This document shows, one piece after another, positions 1-6,501 of a stretch of DNA of 11,280 nucleotides. The stretch is from positions 1-11,280 of the forward strand of contig CAJQNH010000176.1 of assembly GCA_905479615.1 (NCBI GenBank), written 5' to 3'. Source of the DNA: an uncultured Eudoraea sp. Its GTDB lineage: Bacteria; Bacteroidota; Bacteroidia; Flavobacteriales; Flavobacteriaceae. Numbering within the stretch: the first letter of the stretch is position 1; every line of letters starts with the position of its first letter. A program made the position numbers and the translations under genes. The notes under the pieces were generated by a model. The model had not been told where the DNA came from. It made no database searches and saw only the letters and a list, made by a program, of their open reading frames with translations.

Positions 1-144
1 CTCAAACGGGTTAGATATATTTTGGAATACAACAATACATTTCTACCTCGCCTGAGTGCAAGTGTAAAAATGATGATGTGTATTTTTAGTTCTCATTAGA
101 TTGTAAAATTAGAATTTATTTTTATTTCACAAAACTTATTGTAA

Positions 145-960
145 TTAATTATTTCCTAAAATAAGAGGTAAACCATCCCCTCCTGAACCTATGACTACTA
201 CTTTGGTATTAGGTGATTCTGCCATTTTTAAGGTAGCATCGATACCTTTATCCTTAAGGATTTTGTCGGTTAATGAAGCACTAAGTATCCTGTTGGCGTC
301 AGCCTTTCCCTGAGCTTCAATAGTTACTTTTTCTGCCTCTTTTAGAGCAGTAACCAAACGAAATTCATACTCCAAAGACTCTTGTTCCTGCTTCAATTTT
401 CTTTCGATAGCCTCTTTAATTGTTGGCGGGAGTGTAACATCACGAATCAGAATTTCGTTTAATTGTATATATTGATCGTCAACTATATTCCTGGTTTCCT
501 CGAAAATCTCAACCTGAATTGCATCTCGCTTACTAGAATATAATTGTTCAGGAGTATATCTCCCAACTACACTACGCGCCGCAGATCTGATTGCTGGCAG
601 GAGAATTCGCTCTTTATACATCTCACTCTTTTCCTGATGTAATTTGCCTAGTTGTGCATAATCGGGTTGAAACCAGGCAGATGCATCAAGCTGAATATCC
701 AATCCATTGCTGGAAAGTACTTTCATCTTTTCAAAAACTTCCTGCTGTCTTACCTCGTACACAAAAACTTTATTCCAGGGTGCCACAATATGAAAGCCCT
801 CATTAAGTGGTGGTTCATCTGTCACCACACCGTTGTCAAAAGTTCTATACAGAACCCCTGCCTCACCAGATTTTATGGTAATTGCAGATTTGGAAATAAG
901 TATTATCAATAAAATAATTACAAACACCGCTGGCAGTGCTATTTTTGGTAATTTATCCAT
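145..960 (-). CDS. SPFH/prohibitin-family membrane-anchored protein
   Basis: A 271-residue protein with a short N-terminus, one hydrophobic segment at about residues 8-23, an SPFH (band 7) domain at about 25-180, and a charged helical, probably coiled-coil stretch at about 181-225. The segment RSAARSVVGRYTPEQLY (125-141) is the usual prohibitin-like core. The C-terminus is Gly-rich and hydrophobic (GSGGDGLPLILGN, 258-270), as I recall from other Bacteroidota prohibitin-like proteins. Family members form large membrane-bound oligomeric rings or caps that organise membrane domains and often restrain membrane proteases such as FtsH; with a single N-terminal anchor the bulk should face the periplasm. 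It begins 11 bases after the stop of the upstream VWA protein gene, so the two are very probably co-transcribed. The ATG start at 960 sits directly before the membrane anchor. The partner and precise role cannot be read from the sequence. Confidence 0.88.
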   Translation of the reverse strand: MDKLPKIALPAVFVIILLIILISKSAITIKSGEAGVLYRTFDNGVVTDEPPLNEGFHIVAPWNKVFVYEVRQQEVFEKMKVLSSNGLDIQLDASAWFQPDYAQLGKLHQEKSEMYKERILLPAIRSAARSVVGRYTPEQLYSSKRDAIQVEIFEETRNIVDDQYIQLNEILIRDVTLPPTIKEAIERKLKQEQESLEYEFRLVTALKEAEKVTIEAQGKADANRILSASLTDKILKDKGIDATLKMAESPNTKVVVIGSGGDGLPLILGNN

Positions 961-971
961 TAGGTATAAAA

Positions 972-3005
972 TTAAATTAGTCCGTTATATTTTCTTATAA
1001 ACCACTCGGCAGTCAAAGCTGCTGCAATGATTCCCAAGAGGATTTTAAAATCTATCAAAGATACGACATTTTGCTTGCTTTTCTGGATTGGCACAAACCT
1101 ATTGTCTTTATTTATGTCCTCAATAAATTTAGAGGTCTCTGAAGGAAAATAAAGTGTAGCATTGGTGCCTTTTGCCAATCTTCCTAATTTCTCATAATTA
1201 CTTGATAACAATTGCTGTTCTAAATCATATTCCAGAATTGTAAATTTTCCGGTTTTGGTTAGATTTTCATCATTAACACTGGCGGTAAAGCTATAATCCC
1301 CGGATTGGAGTGTGCGAATATCAGCTTCATAATAACCATTCTTTAGCAACATGGGAATTTCCCTGCTAATATTATTTTCAATACTATTTAATACTAAATT
1401 AATTGTTGCATTATCATCAAAAACAAAAGTTTCATCAAAATAAGTAGCCTTTATTGTGGCTTCATTTAAACCCTGATAAATATTTTCGTACTCCAATGTT
1501 AGTCGACTTCGAGGTTTGCTGTTTGCCAGGAATAATATAACCTTAGAAATAAAATCATCAAATTTTTTAAAATCCTGATTTTCCCGGTAACTCTGTATAC
1601 GCCATTTCCAAATATTTTCACCTAAAAGGATGGCCTCGCGACGTAAATTGGTTTCAAGTACTGTAAAAAGAGGTTCATTTAAATCTACTCCTTTTATGCG
1701 CTGACTCAACATATTCTCATAAGATGCAGTAATAAGCAATTCACCCAAAGTGGTTTCTATTGGGGGATATTCGGATACCTCAAGATCTGTGATATCAAAA
1801 TGCGTAAATCCCGCATTTAAAACAGGAGTTACTTCTTCTTGCTGATCATAACTATTCTTTTGGAAACTATTCTGCACTTTATTTAGAAAAGTCCAGTCGG
1901 TTTTGGGGCCGGTTATAGTAAAAATATTTGCTCCTTTGTTTTCTATATAAGAATACACCTTTTCAAAAGAGGTATCTGGTTGATATATAATAAAAAAATC
2001 AAATTCTTCCAGTTCATTAGATGATAAAGATGGTTTTATAATTGATACCGATCGTTGCTCATTGCTTTCAATTGCTTTTTTTAAAGCACCAAGATCCGGA
2101 TGAAGTATATTAGAGATTAGTGCAATATTGGTTTTTTCATCAATTACTTCTATGCCTATTTGTCTGGAATTATTGGTAATGTTCCTTTCGTTTTCCAAAG
2201 GACTAAGGCTAATCTTTATATTCTTTATTCCAACAGTAGTCGCATCCAGGACAGTACTTATTATTTGCGAATTCTCCACCTCACTTAGAACAAGTTGTTT
2301 CCTATATAGATTCTTACCGGCTTCAGAAATGGTTAATACTGTTGATGCAGCATTTTTGCCCTGGTAGGAAACGAATATTTCTATAGGGTATTTATTCTTT
2401 AAAAAAGCGTATTTGTTTGTGTTTACCTGATCTATTCTGATATCCTGATAACTCGTTGTATCTCCAACAACCAAAGGGAAAATGGGAAATTTTTGTCTTC
2501 CTGCATAGAATTCATAATCTTCACCTAAAGTCTGATTTCCGTCCGTAAGAATTAAAATGGCTGCGTTGCTTCCTGCGAAAATCTCATTTAGTGATGAAAG
2601 AGCGCGTCCTATATTCGTAGCTTTCTCCGTAAATGACAAACTGTCTAAAGAATTTAATTCGTTCCCAAATACATATTCAGAGACAATAAACTTTTCCGTA
2701 ATATTAGTATTCTCTATAATCAGTTTTTTGGCATTAAGAAGCTGATTAACCCCATTTTCCTGCCCAATTGACGAAGTGTTGTCTGCCAGAATAATTAGAT
2801 TAGCTCTCTCCAGGGAATATTGCTCTTTGGTGATTTTTGGATTTATGAGAAGCAAAAACACACAAAATAATGCTATAAATCTCAAAAAGGAGAGACCTAA
2901 AGATAAAAAACCTTTGCTCTTGGGTTTGTAGTAGTATTGAAATATAACCAACCCAAATGCCAATATCGCAGCAAATAATATCAGGAATACCGTTTGTAGT
3001 TGCAT
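972..3005 (-). CDS. Large membrane protein with VWA domain and amidotransferase-like fold region
   Basis: A 677-residue membrane protein. Two hydrophobic segments lie near the N-terminus (about 4-23 and 37-55) and one near the C-terminus (about 652-670), followed by Arg-Lys. Residues about 68-182 form a von Willebrand factor A-like domain: the first metal-site motif is DNTSS (75-79, with Thr where the usual DxSxS has Ser), a threonine-bearing loop is near TNIG (130-133), and ILILTDG (150-156) supplies the second aspartate. Residues about 290-475 alternate short beta strands and helices (FDFFIIYQP 336-343, GENIWKWRIQSY 462-473), resembling class I glutamine amidotransferase-like regions found in such proteins. 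I see no obvious Cys-His catalytic pair there, so this part is probably non-enzymatic. A beta-rich segment follows (about 500-590). Topology implies a large periplasmic body between TM2 and the last TM. The gene lies between fabG (85-base gap) and an SPFH gene (11-base gap). Function unknown. Confidence 0.8.
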   Translation of the reverse strand: MQLQTVFLILFAAILAFGLVIFQYYYKPKSKGFLSLGLSFLRFIALFCVFLLLINPKITKEQYSLERANLIILADNTSSIGQENGVNQLLNAKKLIIENTNITEKFIVSEYVFGNELNSLDSLSFTEKATNIGRALSSLNEIFAGSNAAILILTDGNQTLGEDYEFYAGRQKFPIFPLVVGDTTSYQDIRIDQVNTNKYAFLKNKYPIEIFVSYQGKNAASTVLTISEAGKNLYRKQLVLSEVENSQIISTVLDATTVGIKNIKISLSPLENERNITNNSRQIGIEVIDEKTNIALISNILHPDLGALKKAIESNEQRSVSIIKPSLSSNELEEFDFFIIYQPDTSFEKVYSYIENKGANIFTITGPKTDWTFLNKVQNSFQKNSYDQQEEVTPVLNAGFTHFDITDLEVSEYPPIETTLGELLITASYENMLSQRIKGVDLNEPLFTVLETNLRREAILLGENIWKWRIQSYRENQDFKKFDDFISKVILFLANSKPRSRLTLEYENIYQGLNEATIKATYFDETFVFDDNATINLVLNSIENNISREIPMLLKNGYYEADIRTLQSGDYSFTASVNDENLTKTGKFTILEYDLEQQLLSSNYEKLGRLAKGTNATLYFPSETSKFIEDINKDNRFVPIQKSKQNVVSLIDFKILLGIIAAALTAEWFIRKYNGLI

Positions 3006-3090
3006 GAAACTTTTTGGATAACACCTAACTGCCAGAACCTAATCCGGTCAGTTATCTTGTTCTGGGATTAATAAATAGAGTAACCGGTCA
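3006..3090. repeat. Intergenic gap with inverted repeat CCAGAAC/GTTCTGG and paired CCGGTCA
   Basis: The 85 bases between fabG and the VWA gene hold a 7-bp perfect inverted repeat, CCAGAAC (3032-3038) and GTTCTGG (3059-3065), with 20 bases between the arms. They also hold two copies of CCGGTCA starting exactly 40 bases apart (3044 and 3084). The second copy abuts the fabG stop codon. There is no run of T after the inverted repeat on either strand, so it does not look like an intrinsic terminator. It may be an RNA hairpin, a regulator site, or chance. Confidence 0.35.
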
Positions 3091-3837
3091 TTATGTTAAC
3101 ATACCGCCATCAACATTTAAAACTTGTCCGGTAATGTAAGTAGAAAGATCTGATGCAAGAAACAAACAGGCATTTGCAACATCCTGGGGAGTTCCACCTC
3201 GTTTCAGTGGAATTGCCTCTCGCCATCCCTCCACAGTTTTTTCATCTAATTTATCTGTCATTTCTGTTTCAATAAAGCCCGGAGCAATTGCGTTGCAACG
3301 AATATTTCTTGAGCCAAGTTCAAGAGCAACAGATTTAGTAAACCCAATTATCCCTGCCTTAGAAGCGGCATAATTTGTTTGACCTGCATTCCCTTTAACA
3401 CCAACTACACTGCTCATATTAATAATGGATCCATTGCGTTGTTTTAACATGGTACGCTGCACCGCTTTGGTCATATTAAAAACAGATTTTAGATTTATTT
3501 CGATAACAGTGTCGAAATCCTCTTCCCGCATTCTCATTAACAGGTTATCCTTTGTGATACCCGCATTATTAATTAACACGTCTATTCCGTCGAAATCTTC
3601 CAATACCTGCGCAATAAGCTTCTCCGAATCAGTAAAACTGGCTGCATTACTCTTATATGCTTTTGCCTTTACTCCTTTAGAATTCAGCTCCTTTTCCAAT
3701 TCAAGCGCAGGAGCCTCACTAGAACTGTAGGTAAAGGCTATATTAGCCCCATGTTTAGCAAAAACCCTGGCAATCCCCATACCTATACCCCGACTTGCAC
3801 CGGTAATAATAACATTCTTCCCATCTAATATTTTCAT
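3091..3837 (-). CDS. fabG: 3-oxoacyl-[acyl-carrier-protein] reductase FabG
   Basis: NADPH-dependent short-chain dehydrogenase that reduces 3-oxoacyl-ACP to (R)-3-hydroxyacyl-ACP in the elongation cycle of fatty acid synthesis in the cytoplasm. Starting at the ATG at 3837 gives 248 residues, close to the 244-248 usual for FabG. Visible motifs: the cofactor loop TGASRGIG (12-19), NNAG (90-93), and the catalytic tetrad Asn115, Ser143, Tyr156 and Lys160 (the latter two in YAASK). The segment APGFIETEMT (185-194) and the C-terminal ending NVDGGM are strongly FabG-like. The frame stays open seven codons further to an ATG at 3858, but this would lie at or next to the transcription start predicted from the -7 element at 3867-3874, and only the shorter form begins MKILDGKNVIITG as expected. 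It heads a probable unit with the VWA and SPFH genes. It is separated from sucD by a terminator. Confidence 0.93.
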   Translation of the reverse strand: MKILDGKNVIITGASRGIGMGIARVFAKHGANIAFTYSSSEAPALELEKELNSKGVKAKAYKSNAASFTDSEKLIAQVLEDFDGIDVLINNAGITKDNLLMRMREEDFDTVIEINLKSVFNMTKAVQRTMLKQRNGSIINMSSVVGVKGNAGQTNYAASKAGIIGFTKSVALELGSRNIRCNAIAPGFIETEMTDKLDEKTVEGWREAIPLKRGGTPQDVANACLFLASDLSTYITGQVLNVDGGMLT

Positions 3838-3866
3838 ATCATTATATTGTTTTCTCACTTGTATTC

Positions 3867-3874
3867 CAAAGATA
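3867..3874 (-). promoter_or_regulatory. Bacteroidota-type -7 element before fabG
   Basis: On the minus strand these bases read TATCTTTG, a perfect match to the TAnnTTTG -7 consensus used by the Bacteroidota primary sigma factor. It falls just after the sucD terminator and would start transcription around 3859-3862, giving a leader of some 22-25 bases to the fabG ATG at 3837. I do not see a convincing TTG -33 element at the normal spacing; the expected position falls at the foot of the terminator's U-tract. Confidence 0.6.
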
Positions 3875-3896
3875 AGTTTTGTTTCACATAAAGGCT

Positions 3897-3926
3897 AAAA
3901 AAAATCCCGACTAATTCGGGATTTTT
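3897..3926 (-). terminator. Intrinsic terminator after sucD
   Basis: A perfect inverted repeat, AAAATCCCGA (3901-3910) and TCGGGATTTT (3916-3925) around the loop CTAAT, with A-runs on the left and T-runs on the right. Read on the minus strand it gives a stem with a GC core followed by eight U residues (complement of 3904-3897), 38 bases past the sucD stop. T-runs on both sides mean it could also act on transcripts coming the other way, but no plus-strand gene faces it here. Confidence 0.9.
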
Positions 3927-3964
3927 CTCTCAGATTTACCGAGAATAATTGTTGTTATTTTTGA

Positions 3965-4837
3965 CTATCCAACCACTTCTTTAACTTTCTTTCCAATCTC
4001 TGCGGGAGAATCCACTACATTTATTCCACATTCGCGCATGATACGTTTTTTGGCCTGAGCAGTATCATCTGTTCCTCCTACTATTGCCCCGGCATGCCCC
4101 ATAGTTCTTCCTGCAGGTGCCGTTTCCCCTGCGATAAAACCTACAATTGGTTTTTTACTACCACTAGCTTTATACCACTTGGCTGCATCTGCTTCTAAAT
4201 GACCTCCTATTTCTCCTATCATAACTACACATTCCGTTTCAGGATCATTTATTAGCAATTCTACTGCCTCCTTTGTTGTAGTGCCAATTATTGGATCACC
4301 ACCAATACCAATTGCAGTTGTAATGCCCAATCCCTGTCTTACAACCTGATCTGCTGCTTCGTAAGTTAGCGTACCAGATTTAGATACAATTCCAATAGTT
4401 CCTTTCTTAAATACAAAACCGGGCATAATACCTACTTTGGCCTCTTCCGGGGTAATTACTCCCGGGCAATTTGGACCTATTAAAGTGCAATCTCTCTCTT
4501 TAATATAATTATTGACCTTAACCATATCGGCCACCGGAATACCCTCAGTAATTGTAATTATGACTTTTATTCCAGCATTTGCAGCTTCCATTATTGCATC
4601 TGCCGCGAATGCCGGTGGCACAAAAATGATTGAGGTATCTGCACCAACACTTTTAACCGCATCCTCAACTGTATTAAAAACAGGTTTTCCAAGGTGTTCG
4701 TGACCACCTTTGCCCGGGGTAACTCCTCCAACTACATTTGTACCATAGGCTATCATCTGTTCTGAGTGAAAAGTACCTTCACTACCGGTAAAACCTTGAA
4801 CAATTATCCTGGAATCTTTATTTACTAATACACTCAT
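3965..4837 (-). CDS. sucD: Succinyl-CoA synthetase (ADP/GDP-forming) subunit alpha
   Basis: Alpha subunit of the TCA-cycle enzyme that interconverts succinyl-CoA and succinate with substrate-level nucleoside triphosphate formation, acting with the beta subunit SucC in the cytoplasm. The 290 residues match the family's usual 289-300. Visible motifs: the CoA-binding Rossmann loop GFTGSEG (15-21), the glycine-rich TPGKGG (40-45), GPNCPG (121-126), SKSGTLTYE (152-160), and the phosphorylated catalytic histidine His248 in GRTMGHAGAI. The ATG at 4837 aligns with the known N-terminus (MSVLVNKDSRIIVQG). No sucC lies in the window; as I recall, the two genes are commonly apart in Flavobacteriia. The gene follows the LpxD-like gene after 66 bases, has its own probable -7 element in that gap, and ends at a strong terminator. 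Confidence 0.96.
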   Translation of the reverse strand: MSVLVNKDSRIIVQGFTGSEGTFHSEQMIAYGTNVVGGVTPGKGGHEHLGKPVFNTVEDAVKSVGADTSIIFVPPAFAADAIMEAANAGIKVIITITEGIPVADMVKVNNYIKERDCTLIGPNCPGVITPEEAKVGIMPGFVFKKGTIGIVSKSGTLTYEAADQVVRQGLGITTAIGIGGDPIIGTTTKEAVELLINDPETECVVMIGEIGGHLEADAAKWYKASGSKKPIVGFIAGETAPAGRTMGHAGAIVGGTDDTAQAKKRIMRECGINVVDSPAEIGKKVKEVVG

Positions 4838-4861
4838 TGTTATTTTGTCTTTTTAGTTATG

Positions 4862-4869
4862 CAAAAATA
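4862..4869 (-). promoter_or_regulatory. Bacteroidota-type -7 element before sucD
   Basis: Minus-strand reading TATTTTTG is a perfect TAnnTTTG match, lying in the 66-base gap upstream of sucD. Transcription would begin near 4855, leaving a leader of about 15-20 bases to the ATG at 4837. No clear -33 TTG is visible upstream, and the gap is AT-rich, so a chance match is possible. Confidence 0.5.
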
Positions 4870-4903
4870 TATTTTTGAAAACTATTTTTAGGTGGTTAAT
4901 TAC

Positions 4904-5839
4904 TTATTGTTTGTTTAAATCTTTTAAAATTGATGAAAGATTGCGCAGATGTGCTAATTCTCTGAATTTTTCTCGAGCTTCACCAGCCGGACTCCCCAGG
5001 TAACTTTTACCTCCTTCCAGAGATCTGCCAATACCAGCCTGTGCCATTATTACTGCTTTCTTTCCTATGGTAATACCGCTTATTATCCCAACCTGACCCC
5101 AAATAGTAACTTCATCTTCGATAACAACACAGCCCGCAATTCCGGTTTGTGAAGCAATCAAACATTTCTCTCCAATTACTGTATCATGTCCTACCTGAAT
5201 CTGATTATCTAACTTGCTGCCTTTCTTAATTGTGGTATCGCCAGTAACACCCCTGTCTATTGAGCAAAGTGAACCAATATCTACATGATCTTCTATTACA
5301 ACACGTCCTCCGGAAAGAAGTTTATCATAGCCCTCTGGCCTGTTTTTATAGTAGAAAGCATCCGCCCCAAGAACTGTTCCGGCATGAATAGTTACATGAT
5401 TGCCTATGATACAATTATCATATATACATACATTGGAATGAATAGTACATTGATCACCTATTATAACATTATTGCCGATAAAGACATTAGGCTGAATTTG
5501 GGTATTATTTCCAATTCTGGCAGATTTTGAAATCAATAAATCCGATTTTTCAAAAGGCTTAAAGTAATTCGTAAGTGTATTAAAATCTCTAAAAGGATCC
5601 TCAGATATCAGCAATGCTTTGCCAGGGGGGCAATCAACTTTTTTATTTATTAAAACTACAGTTGCTTTAGAACTTAATGCTTTGTCGTAATACTTTGGGT
5701 GATCTACAAAAACAATGTCTCCTTCTTCCACAACATGTATTTCGTTCATCCCATAAATAGAAAAATCATCCGCTCCAACATATTCAGAATTGATGATCCC
5801 TGCAACTTGTTCTAGAGTATATGGCTTTGGAAATTTCAC
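4904..5839 (-). CDS. Second LpxD-like UDP-acylglucosamine N-acyltransferase paralog
   Basis: A 311-residue LpxD-family protein. Residues about 1-95 form the N-terminal LpxD (uridine-binding-like) domain, with GDIVFVDHPKYYDKAL (40-55). Residues about 100-275 are left-handed beta-helix hexapeptide repeats (IGNNVIIGD, VTIHAGTVLGAD), and a helical C-terminal tail follows. The catalytic histidine of LpxD is kept as His218 in LDNQIQVGHDT. The second conserved histidine, present in the neighbouring true LpxD as GIVGHITIG (His278), is replaced here by Gly255 in GIISGITIG. The start is GTG at 5839; an in-frame stop at 5855-5857 only six codons upstream leaves no other sensible start. It is about 30 residues shorter than the other LpxD. 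It could acylate a related UDP-sugar, use a different acyl-ACP, or be a diverged LpxD; the substrate is unknown. It lies between efp (92-base gap) and sucD (66-base gap). Confidence 0.85.
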   Translation of the reverse strand: MKFPKPYTLEQVAGIINSEYVGADDFSIYGMNEIHVVEEGDIVFVDHPKYYDKALSSKATVVLINKKVDCPPGKALLISEDPFRDFNTLTNYFKPFEKSDLLISKSARIGNNTQIQPNVFIGNNVIIGDQCTIHSNVCIYDNCIIGNHVTIHAGTVLGADAFYYKNRPEGYDKLLSGGRVVIEDHVDIGSLCSIDRGVTGDTTIKKGSKLDNQIQVGHDTVIGEKCLIASQTGIAGCVVIEDEVTIWGQVGIISGITIGKKAVIMAQAGIGRSLEGGKSYLGSPAGEAREKFRELAHLRNLSSILKDLNKQ

Positions 5840-5897
5840 GAAACGTTGATCAGATTAATAAGTTTTAAATATCAATAAATACGTAAAGTAAATTATT

Positions 5898-5924
5898 ATA
5901 ATATACTTATATAGAGTATATTAT
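5898..5924 (-). repeat. Perfect 10-bp inverted repeat after efp
   Basis: ATAATATACT (5898-5907) and AGTATATTAT (5915-5924) are perfect reverse complements around a 7-base spacer. On the minus strand the stem begins seven bases after the efp stop codon, in the 92-base gap before the LpxD-like gene. The arms contain only one G-C pair each, and what follows is AATAATTTACTTT rather than a solid U-run. It may be a weak terminator, an mRNA-stabilising 3' hairpin, or a regulator site. Confidence 0.5.
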
Positions 5925-5931
5925 GTGTATT

Positions 5932-6495
5932 CTATTTTGCCCTTTCCATATAAGAGCCCTTCTCCGTGTCTATTTTAATTTTATCGCCTTCATTAATAAA
6001 AAGTGGCACATTTACTTTGGCCCCGGTCTCAACAACCGCAGGTTTCGATGCATTTGTGGCGGTATTTCCTTTAAGTCCGGGTTCTGTATGGGTGACTTCT
6101 AAAATGACACTGGCGGGCATATCAATGGATAATGGCATACTGTCCTCTGTGTTAAACATTATAGTAACTACTTCGCCTTCTTTTAAAAGTCCAGGTGCGT
6201 CAAGAATATCTTCCTGAAGTGAGATTTGATTATAATCATCGGTATTCATAAAATGATAGGTTGAACCATCAGAATATAAAAATTGATAAGACCTTGTTTC
6301 CACACGTACATCTTCAATTTTATGACCGGCAGAAAAGGTATTATCCAAAACTTTTCCGTTGGTTACACTTTTAAGCTTTGTTCTCACAAATGCAGGTCCT
6401 TTACCCGGTTTTACGTGTAAAAACTCAATAATCTTATAAATATCATTATTGTACTTAATGCACAATCCTTTTCTAATATCAGATGTATTTGCCAT
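5932..6495 (-). CDS. efp: Translation elongation factor P
   Basis: EF-P binds the ribosome next to the peptidyl-tRNA and speeds peptide bond formation at consecutive prolines. The 187 residues match the usual 185-190. Three beta-barrel domains are recognisable: an N-terminal KOW-like domain (about 3-62), a central OB domain (about 66-126), and a C-terminal OB domain (about 130-187) carrying the EF-P signature THTEPGLKGNTATNASKPAV (135-154). The loop that reaches the peptidyl-transferase centre reads VKPGKGPAF (28-36), with Lys32 at the tip, the position lysylated in E. coli (Lys34) and occupied by Arg in the rhamnosylated subfamily. Which modification, if any, is used here cannot be read from the sequence. 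The ATG at 6495 is six bases after the lpxA stop, so the gene is co-transcribed with the lipid A genes. Confidence 0.97.
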   Translation of the reverse strand: MANTSDIRKGLCIKYNNDIYKIIEFLHVKPGKGPAFVRTKLKSVTNGKVLDNTFSAGHKIEDVRVETRSYQFLYSDGSTYHFMNTDDYNQISLQEDILDAPGLLKEGEVVTIMFNTEDSMPLSIDMPASVILEVTHTEPGLKGNTATNASKPAVVETGAKVNVPLFINEGDKIKIDTEKGSYMERAK

Positions 6496-6501
6496 AGATA
6501 A

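Noticed and set aside
1..99. Open plus-strand frame from the left edge to a stop at 97-99 (32 codons), possibly the 3' end of a convergent gene.
   Set aside because: The peptide (ending SVKMMMCIFSSH) is not recognisable and 32 open codons can occur by chance; without the sequence to the left it cannot be called.
101..132. Inverted repeat TTGTAAAAT / ATTTCACAA after the SPFH gene as a terminator.
   Set aside because: One G-U pair, a 14-base loop, almost all A/T, and no U-tract after it on the minus strand.
591..912. Plus-strand open frames of 71 and 86 codons inside the SPFH gene as antisense genes.
   Set aside because: They overlap a well-supported SPFH coding region and show no recognisable protein features; the same holds for the other plus-strand frames inside fabG, sucD, efp, lpxA and the LpxD genes.
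3838..3858. Seven-codon N-terminal extension of fabG from the ATG at 3858.
   Set aside because: It coincides with the predicted transcript start, and FabG proteins begin at the MKILDGK-like position.
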